A stretch of DNA of 57,760 nucleotides from Leptospirales bacterium (lineage in GTDB: Bacteria > Spirochaetota > Leptospiria > Leptospirales > Leptonemataceae), in the NCBI GenBank assembly GCA_019694685.1, contig JAIBBM010000027.1:1-57760 (forward strand), in the 5' to 3' direction. The notes beneath the pieces are model-generated. The model was not told the origin of the DNA, ran no database searches, and saw only the letters and a program-made list of their open reading frames with translations. Shown here piece by piece: positions 6,996 through 14,977 of the stretch. How positions within the stretch are numbered: the first letter of the stretch is position 1; every line of letters begins with the position of its first letter. The translations under genes were made by a program, and so were the position numbers.

Positions 6996-8772
6996 TGAAA
7001 TAACTCAGCGCGCGCAGCATCATATAATCTGGTTTGAGCGCATCGCCTTTGTGCAGTTTGATTTCTTGTTCTGCCTTCTCGTTGTTTCCAACCGCGGCTT
7101 TGATCTTCTGAATCCAGGCTTCTCGCGCAGGATTGCGGTCGCGCGCCGTGAGTTCAGGAAGATGCTTCCACATATCTTCTTCGCGGAAACGTGGTGGAAA
7201 CCCGTTGTCCTCTTCTTCTGAGACTGCGATGTCTGGCTGCACTCCGTACACCTGGATCGTGTAACCATTCGGAGCATAGTAGCGAGCAGTCGTGAGTTTG
7301 ATCAGGATCTTGCCGCGGGGTTGCAGACTCTGTACGGTTGCCTTTCCGAAACTTCTTTCTCCGAGCACAAGAGCTGTGTTGTGGTCCATGAGAGCGGATG
7401 CCACAATCTCAGAAGCAGAGGCTGAGCCTGCATTGATCAGCACGATCATGGGAAGGTCAGCCGGGATCATGCGAGACTCATCTGCGCGTCTTTCTTCTTT
7501 GTCTCCGCGCCTTTTGATCTGCACCACCACTCTGTTTTCCGGAACAAAGAGTCCGGCGATTCGAATCGCTTCATCCAGATCTCCGCCTGGATTTCCACGC
7601 AGATCAAGAACCAGTCCGCCCAGTCTGCCGCCTGCTTTTTTCACAAGTGATTCGTATTCATGGCGAATCAGTTCTGTAGGACGTTTCTCAGAGAAAAGAA
7701 ATGAGCTGAGCTTGATGACCCCAATCTTTCCATCTTCTATATAAGAAGAGCTTACTGATTTTTGCACGATCACTCCGCGCTTGATGCGAATGATCAGATT
7801 GGCCACTTCCGTCTTGCGTTCAATTTCAAGAGTGACGAAAGTCTCTTTTGGTCCACGGATTCTTTTGACTACTTCTCCAAGGACCATGTTCTCGATGGAG
7901 TTGCCGTCTACTTTTACGATTACGTCTCCGGAGCGAATGCCTGCGTTGTGAGCGGGTGATCCCGGCAGAGGAGTCTCTACTACTACTTCCTGATTTCCGC
8001 CGCCGCGGAGCATGGCGCCAATTCCTTCAAAGGAAGAATCTTCAGACTCTTTTAGAATCTTCTGCCATGATTCCATATCCATCACAGCACTGTGCGGATC
8101 CATGGTTTGCAGAAATCCATTGGCAGATGCGAAAAACACATGCTGGATTCCAAAAGGTTCATCGCGGTAAGGATTTTCTCCCTTGTAGCTGGGAGGAAGA
8201 CTGCTGTACTGGCCTTTGTTCTTTTCGATCCAGGCAATCACTGTTTCGAAATCTTTTCTACCAAATCCAACATCGTTCCAGGCTTTCTCCAGAGTTTCCT
8301 GTTCTGCCATGATTTCTTTGCGTTGTTTTTCCACTTCTTCCTGGCGTTGTTTGGAAGAGATCTTCTTGCGGCGCTCCCTTTCCTTTGCAGCGAGCGCATC
8401 CTGTTTCTTATCCCAGGCAGAATAGTCGGGGGCCAGAACAACGTAAGCGGCTCCTTTTTCTATTTCAACAATGTTGCCAGGAATCTTTTTGTCCTCCGGC
8501 TGCTTTGCTCGGAGGTCCTGGTAGTATTTGCGTGGATAAAGGATGAGAGGATTGGGCAGAGAACGAAGTGCCGATTCTGCAGCACCCACATACGCGCGGT
8601 TGTCTTTGATATTGTCTGGATCAATGTAGTTCTGGCGCGCGAAGCGCAGTATCTCATCGAATTGAGTCCAGGAGAACTCTCCTGGAACGCGGCTCTGCGC
8701 CGGATTGCAGCCGATACTATAGACAAAGGCGGTCAGTATGGCAGACAGCGCAAAGGACTGGAAGGGTTTCAC
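6961..8772 (-). CDS. S41-family C-terminal processing peptidase, lipoprotein
   Basis: The 603-residue product has a signal peptide ending VYSIGC, a lipobox, so it is probably membrane-anchored in the periplasm. Order of parts: a long N-terminal helical region with a charged coiled coil, a PDZ domain (GIGAMLRGGGNQEVVVETPLPGSPAHNAGIRSGDVIV) and an S41 protease core. The catalytic serine is in GSASASEIVASAL and the lysine in GERSFGKATVQ, so it should be active as a tail-specific protease. I chose the GTG at 8772 because a TGAGG ribosome site sits just upstream; ATGs at 8814 and 8847 would run into the divergent gene. A small exported protein follows and overlaps its end. Confidence 0.85.
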   Translation of the reverse strand: MKPFQSFALSAILTAFVYSIGCNPAQSRVPGEFSWTQFDEILRFARQNYIDPDNIKDNRAYVGAAESALRSLPNPLILYPRKYYQDLRAKQPEDKKIPGNIVEIEKGAAYVVLAPDYSAWDKKQDALAAKERERRKKISSKQRQEEVEKQRKEIMAEQETLEKAWNDVGFGRKDFETVIAWIEKNKGQYSSLPPSYKGENPYRDEPFGIQHVFFASANGFLQTMDPHSAVMDMESWQKILKESEDSSFEGIGAMLRGGGNQEVVVETPLPGSPAHNAGIRSGDVIVKVDGNSIENMVLGEVVKRIRGPKETFVTLEIERKTEVANLIIRIKRGVIVQKSVSSSYIEDGKIGVIKLSSFLFSEKRPTELIRHEYESLVKKAGGRLGGLVLDLRGNPGGDLDEAIRIAGLFVPENRVVVQIKRRGDKEERRADESRMIPADLPMIVLINAGSASASEIVASALMDHNTALVLGERSFGKATVQSLQPRGKILIKLTTARYYAPNGYTIQVYGVQPDIAVSEEEDNGFPPRFREEDMWKHLPELTARDRNPAREAWIQKIKAAVGNNEKAEQEIKLHKGDALKPDYMMLRALSYFNALKQQPSPTE

Positions 8773-8812
8773 GAAAAATAACCTCAGGGTATACACGGTT
8801 TTGGGATCGTTC

Positions 8813-9745
8813 ATGCAGGGTGGTTCTCTTGCGTCGATTCTTTTCATTCTTTTCTGTGGATGCAGTACCGCGCCTGTTCAGGATCGGCCAGTCCATGATC
8901 GTTTAGACGCATACGAGCTCGCATTTCACCTATATTTTCGAGAAGAAAGGAAAGAAAACGCAATAGATTTGCTGTCCTGGGCTTGCAGGAGCCTGGAGGA
9001 TGGGCGCTATATCAGCTGTTACGACCTGGGCCAGCTCTTGCTCCGAGAAGGCAGAAAAGACGATGCGGCGCGCGCATTTGCGGAATCGTACAGAATTTCG
9101 CCGAACGGACCCGCTCTGTCTGCCCTCTACGATCTCTGGGCGACCGGTACAGGTCCAACTCCGCCTCCAGCTCCCGCACTCGTTGTGATTTCCAAGACAG
9201 TGGAGCGATTTTGCCGGGCCGGGGATAGACAGGCAGCCATGATCGCCCTTAAATCCTCCCCGGCGGACATACCCAGGGAGCTTTTCGCACAGCCATTTTT
9301 TCAGGAGTGCTTGTTCAACCAGCCAGAGTATGCTCCTTTCATCGCTGGTCGAACTCCACGGCCAGTGCCGATCGATGAGATCTATCGCCAGAGAGCGGCT
9401 GTTCATCCTCTACATGCAGTGCTCGATGTTGCTCCTTATCTGAAAGCGGAATATCTTGCGTTTGAATCGAACCATCCAGTGAACGTTTCGTGGAAATTGT
9501 TTTTGAATGCGGTGCGCGCAAGAAACCAGGTTGCGGCGGAAAGCGCGCTGGCGAACTTTTATGCTGCGCTCGAAAAACAGCGGGTGCCAGGCGGCGCCGC
9601 CGATTCACAAATTCTCGCCATGAAGCGTGCGGCCGGAACTTTAATAGCAGGAGACATTTTTTTTGCGTCTATTCGCGGTTCAGCGCGGATTCAGAAAATG
9701 GTGAGGGATACTCTGCCAGGCTCCGGAATCTTCGCGAGCAAGTGA
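8813..9745 (+). CDS. Predicted lipoprotein of unknown function
   Basis: The 310-residue product starts MQGGSLASILFILFCGC, a signal peptide with a lipobox cysteine at about residue 17. The mature part is helical, with repeats like DLGQLLLREGRKDDAARAFAESYRISP that resemble tetratricopeptide helices, so a scaffolding role is possible. I do not recognise a family. It is divergent from the S41 protease gene, with only about 40 bp between the preferred starts, and is followed by a 53-residue ORF. Confidence 0.7.
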   Translation: MQGGSLASILFILFCGCSTAPVQDRPVHDRLDAYELAFHLYFREERKENAIDLLSWACRSLEDGRYISCYDLGQLLLREGRKDDAARAFAESYRISPNGPALSALYDLWATGTGPTPPPAPALVVISKTVERFCRAGDRQAAMIALKSSPADIPRELFAQPFFQECLFNQPEYAPFIAGRTPRPVPIDEIYRQRAAVHPLHAVLDVAPYLKAEYLAFESNHPVNVSWKLFLNAVRARNQVAAESALANFYAALEKQRVPGGAADSQILAMKRAAGTLIAGDIFFASIRGSARIQKMVRDTLPGSGIFASK

Positions 9746-9779
9746 ATTTTCACCATGCGATGATCCGATCATGGAGTAG

Positions 9780-9941
9780 ATGAAGCGCCCCCATAATCGC
9801 ATCGAGAAAATCACGAACAATCCCAAAGTAGTGAGTCTTGCTCTGTACAGGATCAAGAAGGGGCTGAAGAAAGAAGGCTTTGAGCTGATCACAGACGAGC
9901 AGGGAAAATTGAAGCTCGTCATGCGTAAGAATAAGAGCTAA
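9780..9941 (+). CDS. Small basic protein, 53 residues
   Basis: An ATG at 9780 preceded by GGAG opens a 53-codon frame ending TAA. The product (MKRPHNRIEKITNNPKVVSL, continuing ALYRIKKGLKKEGFELITDE and ending in RKNKS) is basic at both ends, and its middle looks like a short helix-strand unit. The clean ribosome site, the sensible composition and the tight fit between neighbours support a real gene. Function is unknown; the charge pattern would suit a nucleic-acid-binding or ribosome-associated peptide. Confidence 0.5.
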   Translation: MKRPHNRIEKITNNPKVVSLALYRIKKGLKKEGFELITDEQGKLKLVMRKNKS

Positions 9942-9948
9942 AAAACAG

Positions 9949-9976
9949 TTGCCCGGCGTAAATCGAGTCCTAATTT
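9949..9976 (+). promoter_or_regulatory. Possible sigma-70 promoter for slyD
   Basis: TTGCCC at 9949-9954 and TAATTT at 9971-9976 are spaced by 16 bases, ahead of the slyD start at 10010. The match is moderate. Confidence 0.3.
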
Positions 9977-10009
9977 GATTGGATAACGGCTCGAACGTCC
10001 GGAGGAACT

Positions 10010-10495
10010 GTGAAAATCGAAAAACATAAAGTCGTCAGCATTGACTACACGCTGAAAGACGATCAAGGCAACATCATTGATTCATCGCGCGGAGGAGAAC
10101 CTCTCGCATACATCCAGGGAGTGGGCAATTTGATTCCTGGGCTTGAATCCGCTCTCGAGGGCGGATCAAAGGGAGATCGTCTCAGTGTTAGCGTTCCTCC
10201 GGAAAGAGGATATGGAGTCCTCGAAGATCACCTAATTCATGTTCTGCGACGCGATCAATTTGAAGGCGTAGAAGAGCTAGAAGTTGGAATGCAGTTTCAC
10301 GCGCATGCGGACAACGGCGCGGTTCAGACAGTTGTAGTCACAAAGATAGACGGGGACAATGTAACGATAGACGGCAATCATCCACTTGCTGGAAAGAATC
10401 TTCATTTTGATGTGGCTGTCGTGGAAGTGCGGGATGCTACTGCAGAAGAACTCGAACACGGGCACGTTCACGGTCCAGGCGGGCACCATCACTAG
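10010..10495 (+). CDS. slyD: SlyD-like FKBP-type peptidyl-prolyl isomerase
   Basis: A 161-residue FKBP of the SlyD subclass, which isomerises Xaa-Pro bonds, acts as a chaperone and binds metal. The FKBP half (VVSIDYTLKDDQGNIIDSS, then PLAYIQGVGNLIPGLESALEGGSKGD) is followed by the inserted chaperone flap (residues about 70-125) and the closing strand (NHPLAGKNLHFDVAVVEVRDATAEE). The histidine-rich tail HGHVHGPGGHHH is a shorter version of the nickel-binding tail of E. coli SlyD. The start is GTG with a GGAGG ribosome site. A hairpin follows the stop. Confidence 0.93.
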   Translation: MKIEKHKVVSIDYTLKDDQGNIIDSSRGGEPLAYIQGVGNLIPGLESALEGGSKGDRLSVSVPPERGYGVLEDHLIHVLRRDQFEGVEELEVGMQFHAHADNGAVQTVVVTKIDGDNVTIDGNHPLAGKNLHFDVAVVEVRDATAEELEHGHVHGPGGHHH

Positions 10496-10512
10496 AAGCT
10501 AGCGTGCTTGAA

Positions 10513-10534
10513 TGAATCCGCGAGAGCGGATTCA
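10513..10534 (+). terminator. Hairpin downstream of slyD
   Basis: A perfect 9-bp stem with a GAGA loop (TGAATCCGC-GAGA-GCGGATTCA) begins 18 bases after the slyD stop. There is no T-run, so it may be a weak terminator or an mRNA-stabilising stem. Confidence 0.5.
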
Positions 10535-10636
10535 GGTCTGCTTGCAAGAAGTAGCGTGGTACTGCGCAATCACATCGGTTCTGTCATCCAGAATCCGCAG
10601 GAGGATACGTTATACGATTTTTCGCAACCCTTTCCG

Positions 10637-10996
10637 TTAGGACCGGAGCGCTTCCAGAACTGCCCTGTTCAGATCTTCCGTGTGTGTCCAATCGGGCGCG
10701 GTACCAAATTTCCCGGCTAAATGGTCCAGCGCTGTCGCACGCGCAATGTTGAAAATATCCTCGGTATCCGGGAGTCTCAGTACTTTGCGCATCACGGGTA
10801 GAGTGATCGGATCCATCAGGTCACAAATTAGCATAGCAAAGGCCGCGCGCTGGTAGTCGTCCGTGAGCTTCTCGAATTCAGGCAGCAATATTTCGAGGAT
10901 GCTTCTGTTCACCGCATCCCGCGCGCCCTCTATCGCATCCAGATTCACGCTTTTCACAGCATCGATCATTCTTTGAGCAGTTTCCTGGTCGTTCAT
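10637..10996 (-). CDS. Hypothetical protein, alpha-helical, HEAT-like
   Basis: A 119-residue, mainly helical protein beginning MNDQETAQRMIDAVKSVNLDAIEGARDAV. Its pattern (paired helices with AAFAMLICDLMDPITLPVMRKVLRL) resembles HEAT or armadillo repeats. It follows the TetR gene on the same strand with a 23-bp gap and is likely its operon partner. No signal peptide is seen, so it is probably cytoplasmic. A longer upstream frame to 11158 only overlaps the TetR gene and is unlikely. Confidence 0.55.
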   Translation of the reverse strand: MNDQETAQRMIDAVKSVNLDAIEGARDAVNRSILEILLPEFEKLTDDYQRAAFAMLICDLMDPITLPVMRKVLRLPDTEDIFNIARATALDHLAGKFGTAPDWTHTEDLNRAVLEALRS

Positions 10997-11019
10997 ATCG
11001 CGTATTTCGTATAACCGTC

Positions 11020-11685
11020 TCAGCGCCCTCTCTTTTCTTTTCGCACGCCTGAATAAAGCTGCGATAGAATGGTTCGCACAAATCCGTCCTCTTTGCCCGC
11101 CGCCTCCGCCAGCTGTCCGCCGGAAATCAAACCGGCGATTCCGTGAACCATGCTCCACGCGGAAACAGCCAGAGTCATCGCATCAGAATTTGTTTTGAAC
11201 TCTCCGGCTTTTTGTCCGTCCTCTATGATCGAAACCAGTCCCTGGAACGCTCTCTGGCCGGCTTGCTGCAAAGAATCGGGAGCATCATCGCACTGAATTG
11301 TTTTTGAAAACATCAACTGGGTTCGCACAGGATGAGCGACTGCAAGCTTCACGTACAGCAGCCCCGACAATTGAAAGCGTTCTTCTGGACTTTTTGCCGC
11401 GAACGCTTTTTCCATTGCGTCGCCGAGTTCACTGAATCCCTTTTCTGCGAGAGCAAGAAGTAGATCGAGTTTGCGTGGGAAATGTCTATAGGGTGCCGCA
11501 TGACTCACTCCGAGATTCTGAGCAACGTCGCGAAGGCTCAGATTCTCGATTCCGTGTTTCTCAAGCAATCTGTCTGCCTCGTCCAGTACTGCCGAGCGGA
11601 GGTCGCCATGATGATACGATCTTACTGTTGCTTTGCGGGGGCTGGCAGAAGCGCGCTTAGAGCGCGAAATTTCCGTTTTTGCCAT
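11020..11685 (-). CDS. TetR family regulator with WHG-type ligand domain
   Basis: A 221-residue TetR protein: basic N-terminal tail, the subgroup motif SYHHGDLRSAVLDEADRLLEKHG, the helix-turn-helix LSLRDVAQNLGVSHAAPYRHFPRKLDLL, and a WHG-like ligand domain ending in a helix with ISGGQLAEAAG. The start at 11685 matches related proteins. Remarkably, a 17-bp palindrome begins at the base of the start codon (11685-11701), and the identical sequence recurs at 13450-13466 in the promoter of the 13506-14895 membrane operon. The regulator therefore most likely represses itself and that operon. No ribosome site is seen before this ATG, so the transcript could be leaderless or the start misplaced. Confidence 0.9.
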   Translation of the reverse strand: MAKTEISRSKRASASPRKATVRSYHHGDLRSAVLDEADRLLEKHGIENLSLRDVAQNLGVSHAAPYRHFPRKLDLLLALAEKGFSELGDAMEKAFAAKSPEERFQLSGLLYVKLAVAHPVRTQLMFSKTIQCDDAPDSLQQAGQRAFQGLVSIIEDGQKAGEFKTNSDAMTLAVSAWSMVHGIAGLISGGQLAEAAGKEDGFVRTILSQLYSGVRKEKRGR

Positions 11686-11701
11686 GTATACAGTGTCTAC
11701 A
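11685..11701. promoter_or_regulatory. TetR operator copy 1
   Basis: TGTATACAGTGTCTACA is a palindrome of the form TGTA-N-ACA-N-TGT-N-TACA. It abuts the start codon of the TetR gene. The identical 17 bases occur at 13450-13466. Confidence 0.75.
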
Positions 11702-11826
11702 TTTTCCGAATGTACGTCAAGCAGAACGCGGCTGCTTCGCCCGCCTGCGTCGCACTTCGGGCAATATCCAGGTTCTAAAATTTTTTTAATATTGATCAAA
11801 TCGCTACCGTACTGCATCTAAACCGC

Positions 11827-13386
11827 ATGCGAAGAATATTTTTCCTTCTGTTTACATGCTTGTGCCTGGCGCAAGTTTCTGCGGAGATCTATCCTCCTCA
11901 GAGCGAGAAGACTCCCGATAAGAGCGGCGTAACCTCAAAGGTTACATTTTCGCCTGATCTTTATTCTCTGGAATTCATCCAGCAAGAGGACGGTTCGTTC
12001 AAACCTTCCACAGAGAATGTAACCATCACTTTTGAGCGCATAGATCCCGGAACGTTTTGTACAAAGATAAAGGAAGTGAGCGCATCCGTTTGGGGTCCGG
12101 CCACGGAATACGTCACTGTTCAGGACGAACAGCGGGGCATGTGGGTTGCCAATGGAAATCGAATGGAGTTCAGAGGCAAGACATACAAAACATCCACTGG
12201 CAAGTCACCAGGGTTCTGCAATTTTGACGGCGCCAGAATAGTCATTCCCGCGTTTGAAATTCTCAGCCACATGGGAACAAGTTCTATGAATTCGTCCGAT
12301 CGTTTGAAGAGTGCGGATGTGTGCGGTAGATACGACGAAAATCCAGTCACGCATGTGCCGGATTTCTTGTTCCCGCGACCTGTCTACATTGACACAGGAT
12401 TTAACTCAGAAAACGCGATGGATTCTTATACCCGCGAGTCACGGCGAATTCTGGTGTCCACTCGGTGCAGACGTGCGAAGCCTGAAGGTGCGCGTGAAGT
12501 GATTCTGCGCGCCGCAGGAAAGTACCTGGGCGTGGACCCTTCGCGCGGTTTTGAAATGCGTTCTGATCGTTCGAGTGCAGGCGACACAGAGCGTTTCTGG
12601 CTGCGAAGCGGTGCTTCCGAAAATTGGATTCGCCTGCAGTCCACCGTAGGCGGAAAGTATGCATGCCAAAATGACCAGAATGGTCAGGTGTATGCAGCCT
12701 ACAATTTTGACGGGAAAGGCAAGGGTTGCATGGACCCGCGACTTGAAATTGTAAGCCCTGGTAGAGTGCGAATCACCGGAAATGTATGGGTGACCACCGG
12801 AAGTCAAACCGCCGCACAGAAACGATACTGGGTGCCGTTAGACGGCCTTGTGAAAGGGTCTGCGAACGCAACTCCAGAGACAGTCTTTGAAATCCTGGAT
12901 GCGAATACGCGCAAACCAATCGCTTTTTCGAGCGTTGCGGGTGCGAAGAATTCTTTTTCAATGGGCCTTGCGGATGGTTCTCTGTCTGGAGCGAAGCTCA
13001 CCTGGAAATTGGTTCGCGTTTCAGATGGAATGGAATTGAACATGCCCGCTCCCAACCAGGGAAGTCTTATTATAGAGGATTTCGTTGGAACGGAGTATCG
13101 GATGGACTTCTTTGTCTCTTACCAAGGCAAAGAGTACAGACCTGGAGACAAGCCGACAGTCCGCCAGAATGAAATGCAGCCCGCGGTTACAGGGATCGTG
13201 AATGCAAATGTTCAGGGCAGTGATGAGAAGCCAGCCGCACCGCCCGAAAACAGGACCTTCTCCCTCCTCGAGGGAGACCGTAAATCACACTGGTACAAGG
13301 TTTCTTTCAAGGAATATTTGAATGTGGACACGAACAAGATTCGGCCGAACAAACCCGATCTATTGAAACCGGGCCCAAATCGTTAG
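11827..13386 (+). CDS. Hypothetical exported protein with possible beta-trefoil segment
   Basis: A 519-residue protein with a signal peptide (MRRIFFLLFTCLCLAQVSA). The middle (residues about 220-330: REVILRAAGKYLGVDPSRGFEMRSDRS, then WIRLQSTVGGKYACQNDQNGQVYAA) has the rhythm of fascin-like or related beta-trefoil repeats, where GKYL or GKYA segments recur. The remainder is beta-rich and not recognised. Several cysteines suggest disulfides outside the cytoplasm. It lies between the TetR gene and its target operon but has no copy of the operator at its own start. Confidence 0.65.
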   Translation: MRRIFFLLFTCLCLAQVSAEIYPPQSEKTPDKSGVTSKVTFSPDLYSLEFIQQEDGSFKPSTENVTITFERIDPGTFCTKIKEVSASVWGPATEYVTVQDEQRGMWVANGNRMEFRGKTYKTSTGKSPGFCNFDGARIVIPAFEILSHMGTSSMNSSDRLKSADVCGRYDENPVTHVPDFLFPRPVYIDTGFNSENAMDSYTRESRRILVSTRCRRAKPEGAREVILRAAGKYLGVDPSRGFEMRSDRSSAGDTERFWLRSGASENWIRLQSTVGGKYACQNDQNGQVYAAYNFDGKGKGCMDPRLEIVSPGRVRITGNVWVTTGSQTAAQKRYWVPLDGLVKGSANATPETVFEILDANTRKPIAFSSVAGAKNSFSMGLADGSLSGAKLTWKLVRVSDGMELNMPAPNQGSLIIEDFVGTEYRMDFFVSYQGKEYRPGDKPTVRQNEMQPAVTGIVNANVQGSDEKPAAPPENRTFSLLEGDRKSHWYKVSFKEYLNVDTNKIRPNKPDLLKPGPNR

Positions 13387-13405
13387 GTTTCGCAAGTCTG
13401 TGGAA

Positions 13406-13422
13406 TGTAGACACTGACTACT
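13406..13422. promoter_or_regulatory. TetR operator, degenerate copy
   Basis: TGTAGACACTGACTACT matches the reverse complement of the operator at 13450-13466 in its first 11 bases and partly in the second half. It lies 27 bases upstream of the perfect copy and could be an auxiliary site. Confidence 0.45.
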
Positions 13423-13429
13423 TTTTTTG

Positions 13430-13457
13430 TTGACCCGCCCTCCGGGTCATGTATACA
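13430..13457 (+). promoter_or_regulatory. Sigma-70 promoter of the membrane operon
   Basis: TTGACC (13430-13435) and TATACA (13452-13457) with a 16-base spacer form a good promoter. The -10 lies inside the TetR operator, so binding would block RNA polymerase directly. Confidence 0.65.
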
Positions 13458-13466
13458 GTGTCTACA
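13450..13466. promoter_or_regulatory. TetR operator copy 2
   Basis: An exact copy of the 17-bp palindrome TGTATACAGTGTCTACA found at the TetR start codon, here covering the -10 box upstream of the membrane operon. Confidence 0.75.
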
Positions 13467-13505
13467 TTCAATAACGGTCGCTGAATTTTGCTGCCGGGAG
13501 ACTAT

Positions 13506-14447
13506 ATGAAAAGATTTTCTGATCTATTGCGAATGAATCCGCCTCTCGTTCTTACGGTCGTGGCCAATCTTGGTTTGTTCTGTGTGCTTCTACCTCTCGC
13601 ATTCCTGGACACCAGGTTGGTCACGGGGCAGCCGGTGTGGATCAAGCCACTGAAGTTCGCTATTTCTGTTTCACTCTATTCAGGAACGCTTATGTGGCTT
13701 CTTGGATATGTGAAGAAGCAAGTACTGGCCAGACGCGTTGCCTGGATTGTAGCTGTGACTCTTTTGATCGAGATGATCCTGATTGTTTTGCAGGCTGCGC
13801 GAGGAGTGGCCAGTCACTTCAATGTGGATGCTCCTGTGGACGGAGCGATTTTCTCTATCATGGGTCTCAGCATTGCCATCCTCTGGATCGCGCATTTAGT
13901 CACTTCGGTTTCGCTTCTTCGTGATCGCACGTGGACTGGGCCGCTCAGCAGTGCGGTGCGCGGAGGAATGATTGTGGCGGCCCTTGGAATGGTCGTGGCT
14001 TTTGTTATGACTGCTCCGGGGTTCAACGGGCCTGTCCAGTTCAGTCCGAATGGCCAGCCGTATCCAACCGGACACATCATTGGCGCGCCTCAAGACGCAC
14101 CAGGTCTTGCAATTCTAGGGTGGAGCACCACCGGCGGAGATTTGCGGGTCAGTCATTTTGTTGGTCTTCACGCGCTTCAAATTTTACCGTTATTCGCTCT
14201 TCTTCTGAGCGCATTTAAGATATCCGCGGAAAGTCGCATTCTTCTGGTTCGGGCTTTGAGCGTCGTGTACGGCGCAGTAGTAGTGATTCTGCTCTTACAA
14301 GCACTGCGCGGCATTCCATTTTTTAGAATGGATTCTTTGACACTGGGTTCCTACGCTGCCTGTGCGATCTTCTTTGCTGGAGTGGTACTGTTTGTTTTGT
14401 TTCGCGGGCAATCGCGAGGCATGGATTCTAAATTGATTCAGGAGTAA
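13506..14447 (+). CDS. Integral membrane protein under TetR control
   Basis: A 313-residue protein with about eight predicted membrane segments (for example LVLTVVANLGLFCVLLPLAFL, IVAVTLLIEMILIVLQAA, GMIVAALGMVVAFVMTA). The start at 13506 has a GGGAG ribosome site eight bases upstream; the longer frame from 13488 does not. A conserved-looking HFVGLHALQILPL segment carries two histidines in a membrane helix that might bind haem or metal. It is the first gene of the operon with the ABA4-like gene, four bases apart. I do not assign a function. Confidence 0.75.
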   Translation: MKRFSDLLRMNPPLVLTVVANLGLFCVLLPLAFLDTRLVTGQPVWIKPLKFAISVSLYSGTLMWLLGYVKKQVLARRVAWIVAVTLLIEMILIVLQAARGVASHFNVDAPVDGAIFSIMGLSIAILWIAHLVTSVSLLRDRTWTGPLSSAVRGGMIVAALGMVVAFVMTAPGFNGPVQFSPNGQPYPTGHIIGAPQDAPGLAILGWSTTGGDLRVSHFVGLHALQILPLFALLLSAFKISAESRILLVRALSVVYGAVVVILLLQALRGIPFFRMDSLTLGSYAACAIFFAGVVLFVLFRGQSRGMDSKLIQE

Positions 14448-14451
14448 GAAA

Positions 14452-14895
14452 ATGAATGCATCTCTAATCTTTCAAATTGCAAATCCGGCCGCGACAATTG
14501 CGTGGCTTGTCCTGGTGCTGTTTCCAGGGTGGAAATACGTTCGTGTTTTCACGGTGACCATCATGAGCTCTCTAGTATTTGCAGGCGTCTATGCATTCGC
14601 ACTGGGAACGAGCATGGCTGCGGGCGGAAGCGGAAATTTCAGCAGCCTCGAAGGAGTGTCCATGCTGTTTCAGAATCCGTACGCACTTCTGGCCGGCTGG
14701 GTGCACTATCTTGCGTTTGATTTGTTTGTAGGAAGCTGGATTTCTTTTCATGCGCAAAAGCTGGGTATTTCTAGATGGATCATTCTTCCGTCTCAGTTTC
14801 TGACGTTCATGTTTGGGCCGATCGGTCTGTTTACTTTCTTATTGATCCGCGCACTTATGAGGCGCGAATCCCTGGCCACGGATCCGTTCGCTTGA
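14452..14895 (+). CDS. ABA4-like family membrane protein (DUF4281)
   Basis: A 147-residue protein with four membrane segments. The stretch WVHYLAFDLFVGSWISFHAQKLG followed by FMFGPIGLFTFLLIRALMR is the hallmark of the ABA4-like (DUF4281) family. In plants ABA4 is needed for neoxanthin formation from violaxanthin; bacterial members are uncharacterised. It is co-transcribed with the larger membrane protein before it and is followed by a strong hairpin terminator, so the unit is bicistronic and probably TetR-controlled. Confidence 0.88.
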   Translation: MNASLIFQIANPAATIAWLVLVLFPGWKYVRVFTVTIMSSLVFAGVYAFALGTSMAAGGSGNFSSLEGVSMLFQNPYALLAGWVHYLAFDLFVGSWISFHAQKLGISRWIILPSQFLTFMFGPIGLFTFLLIRALMRRESLATDPFA

Positions 14896-14908
14896 GACAA
14901 ATCAGATC

Positions 14909-14933
14909 GGCGCGCTCTTGAGATGAGCGCGCC
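14909..14933 (+). terminator. Hairpin terminator after ABA4-like operon
   Basis: A perfect 9-bp GC-rich stem (GGCGCGCTC and GAGCGCGCC, 7-base loop) lies 13 bases after the stop and is followed by CCCTTTG. It is a likely intrinsic terminator despite the short T-run. Confidence 0.65.
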
Positions 14934-14977
14934 CCCTTTGTGATTGCGTCCTGGGCGGAACTTTCCTAATCAGGATC

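Noticed and set aside
8092..8781. A 229-codon plus-strand frame
   Set aside because: It is antisense to the S41 protease gene.
10508..10720. A 70-codon plus-strand frame after slyD
   Set aside because: It includes the hairpin and runs into the convergent gene, with no family features.
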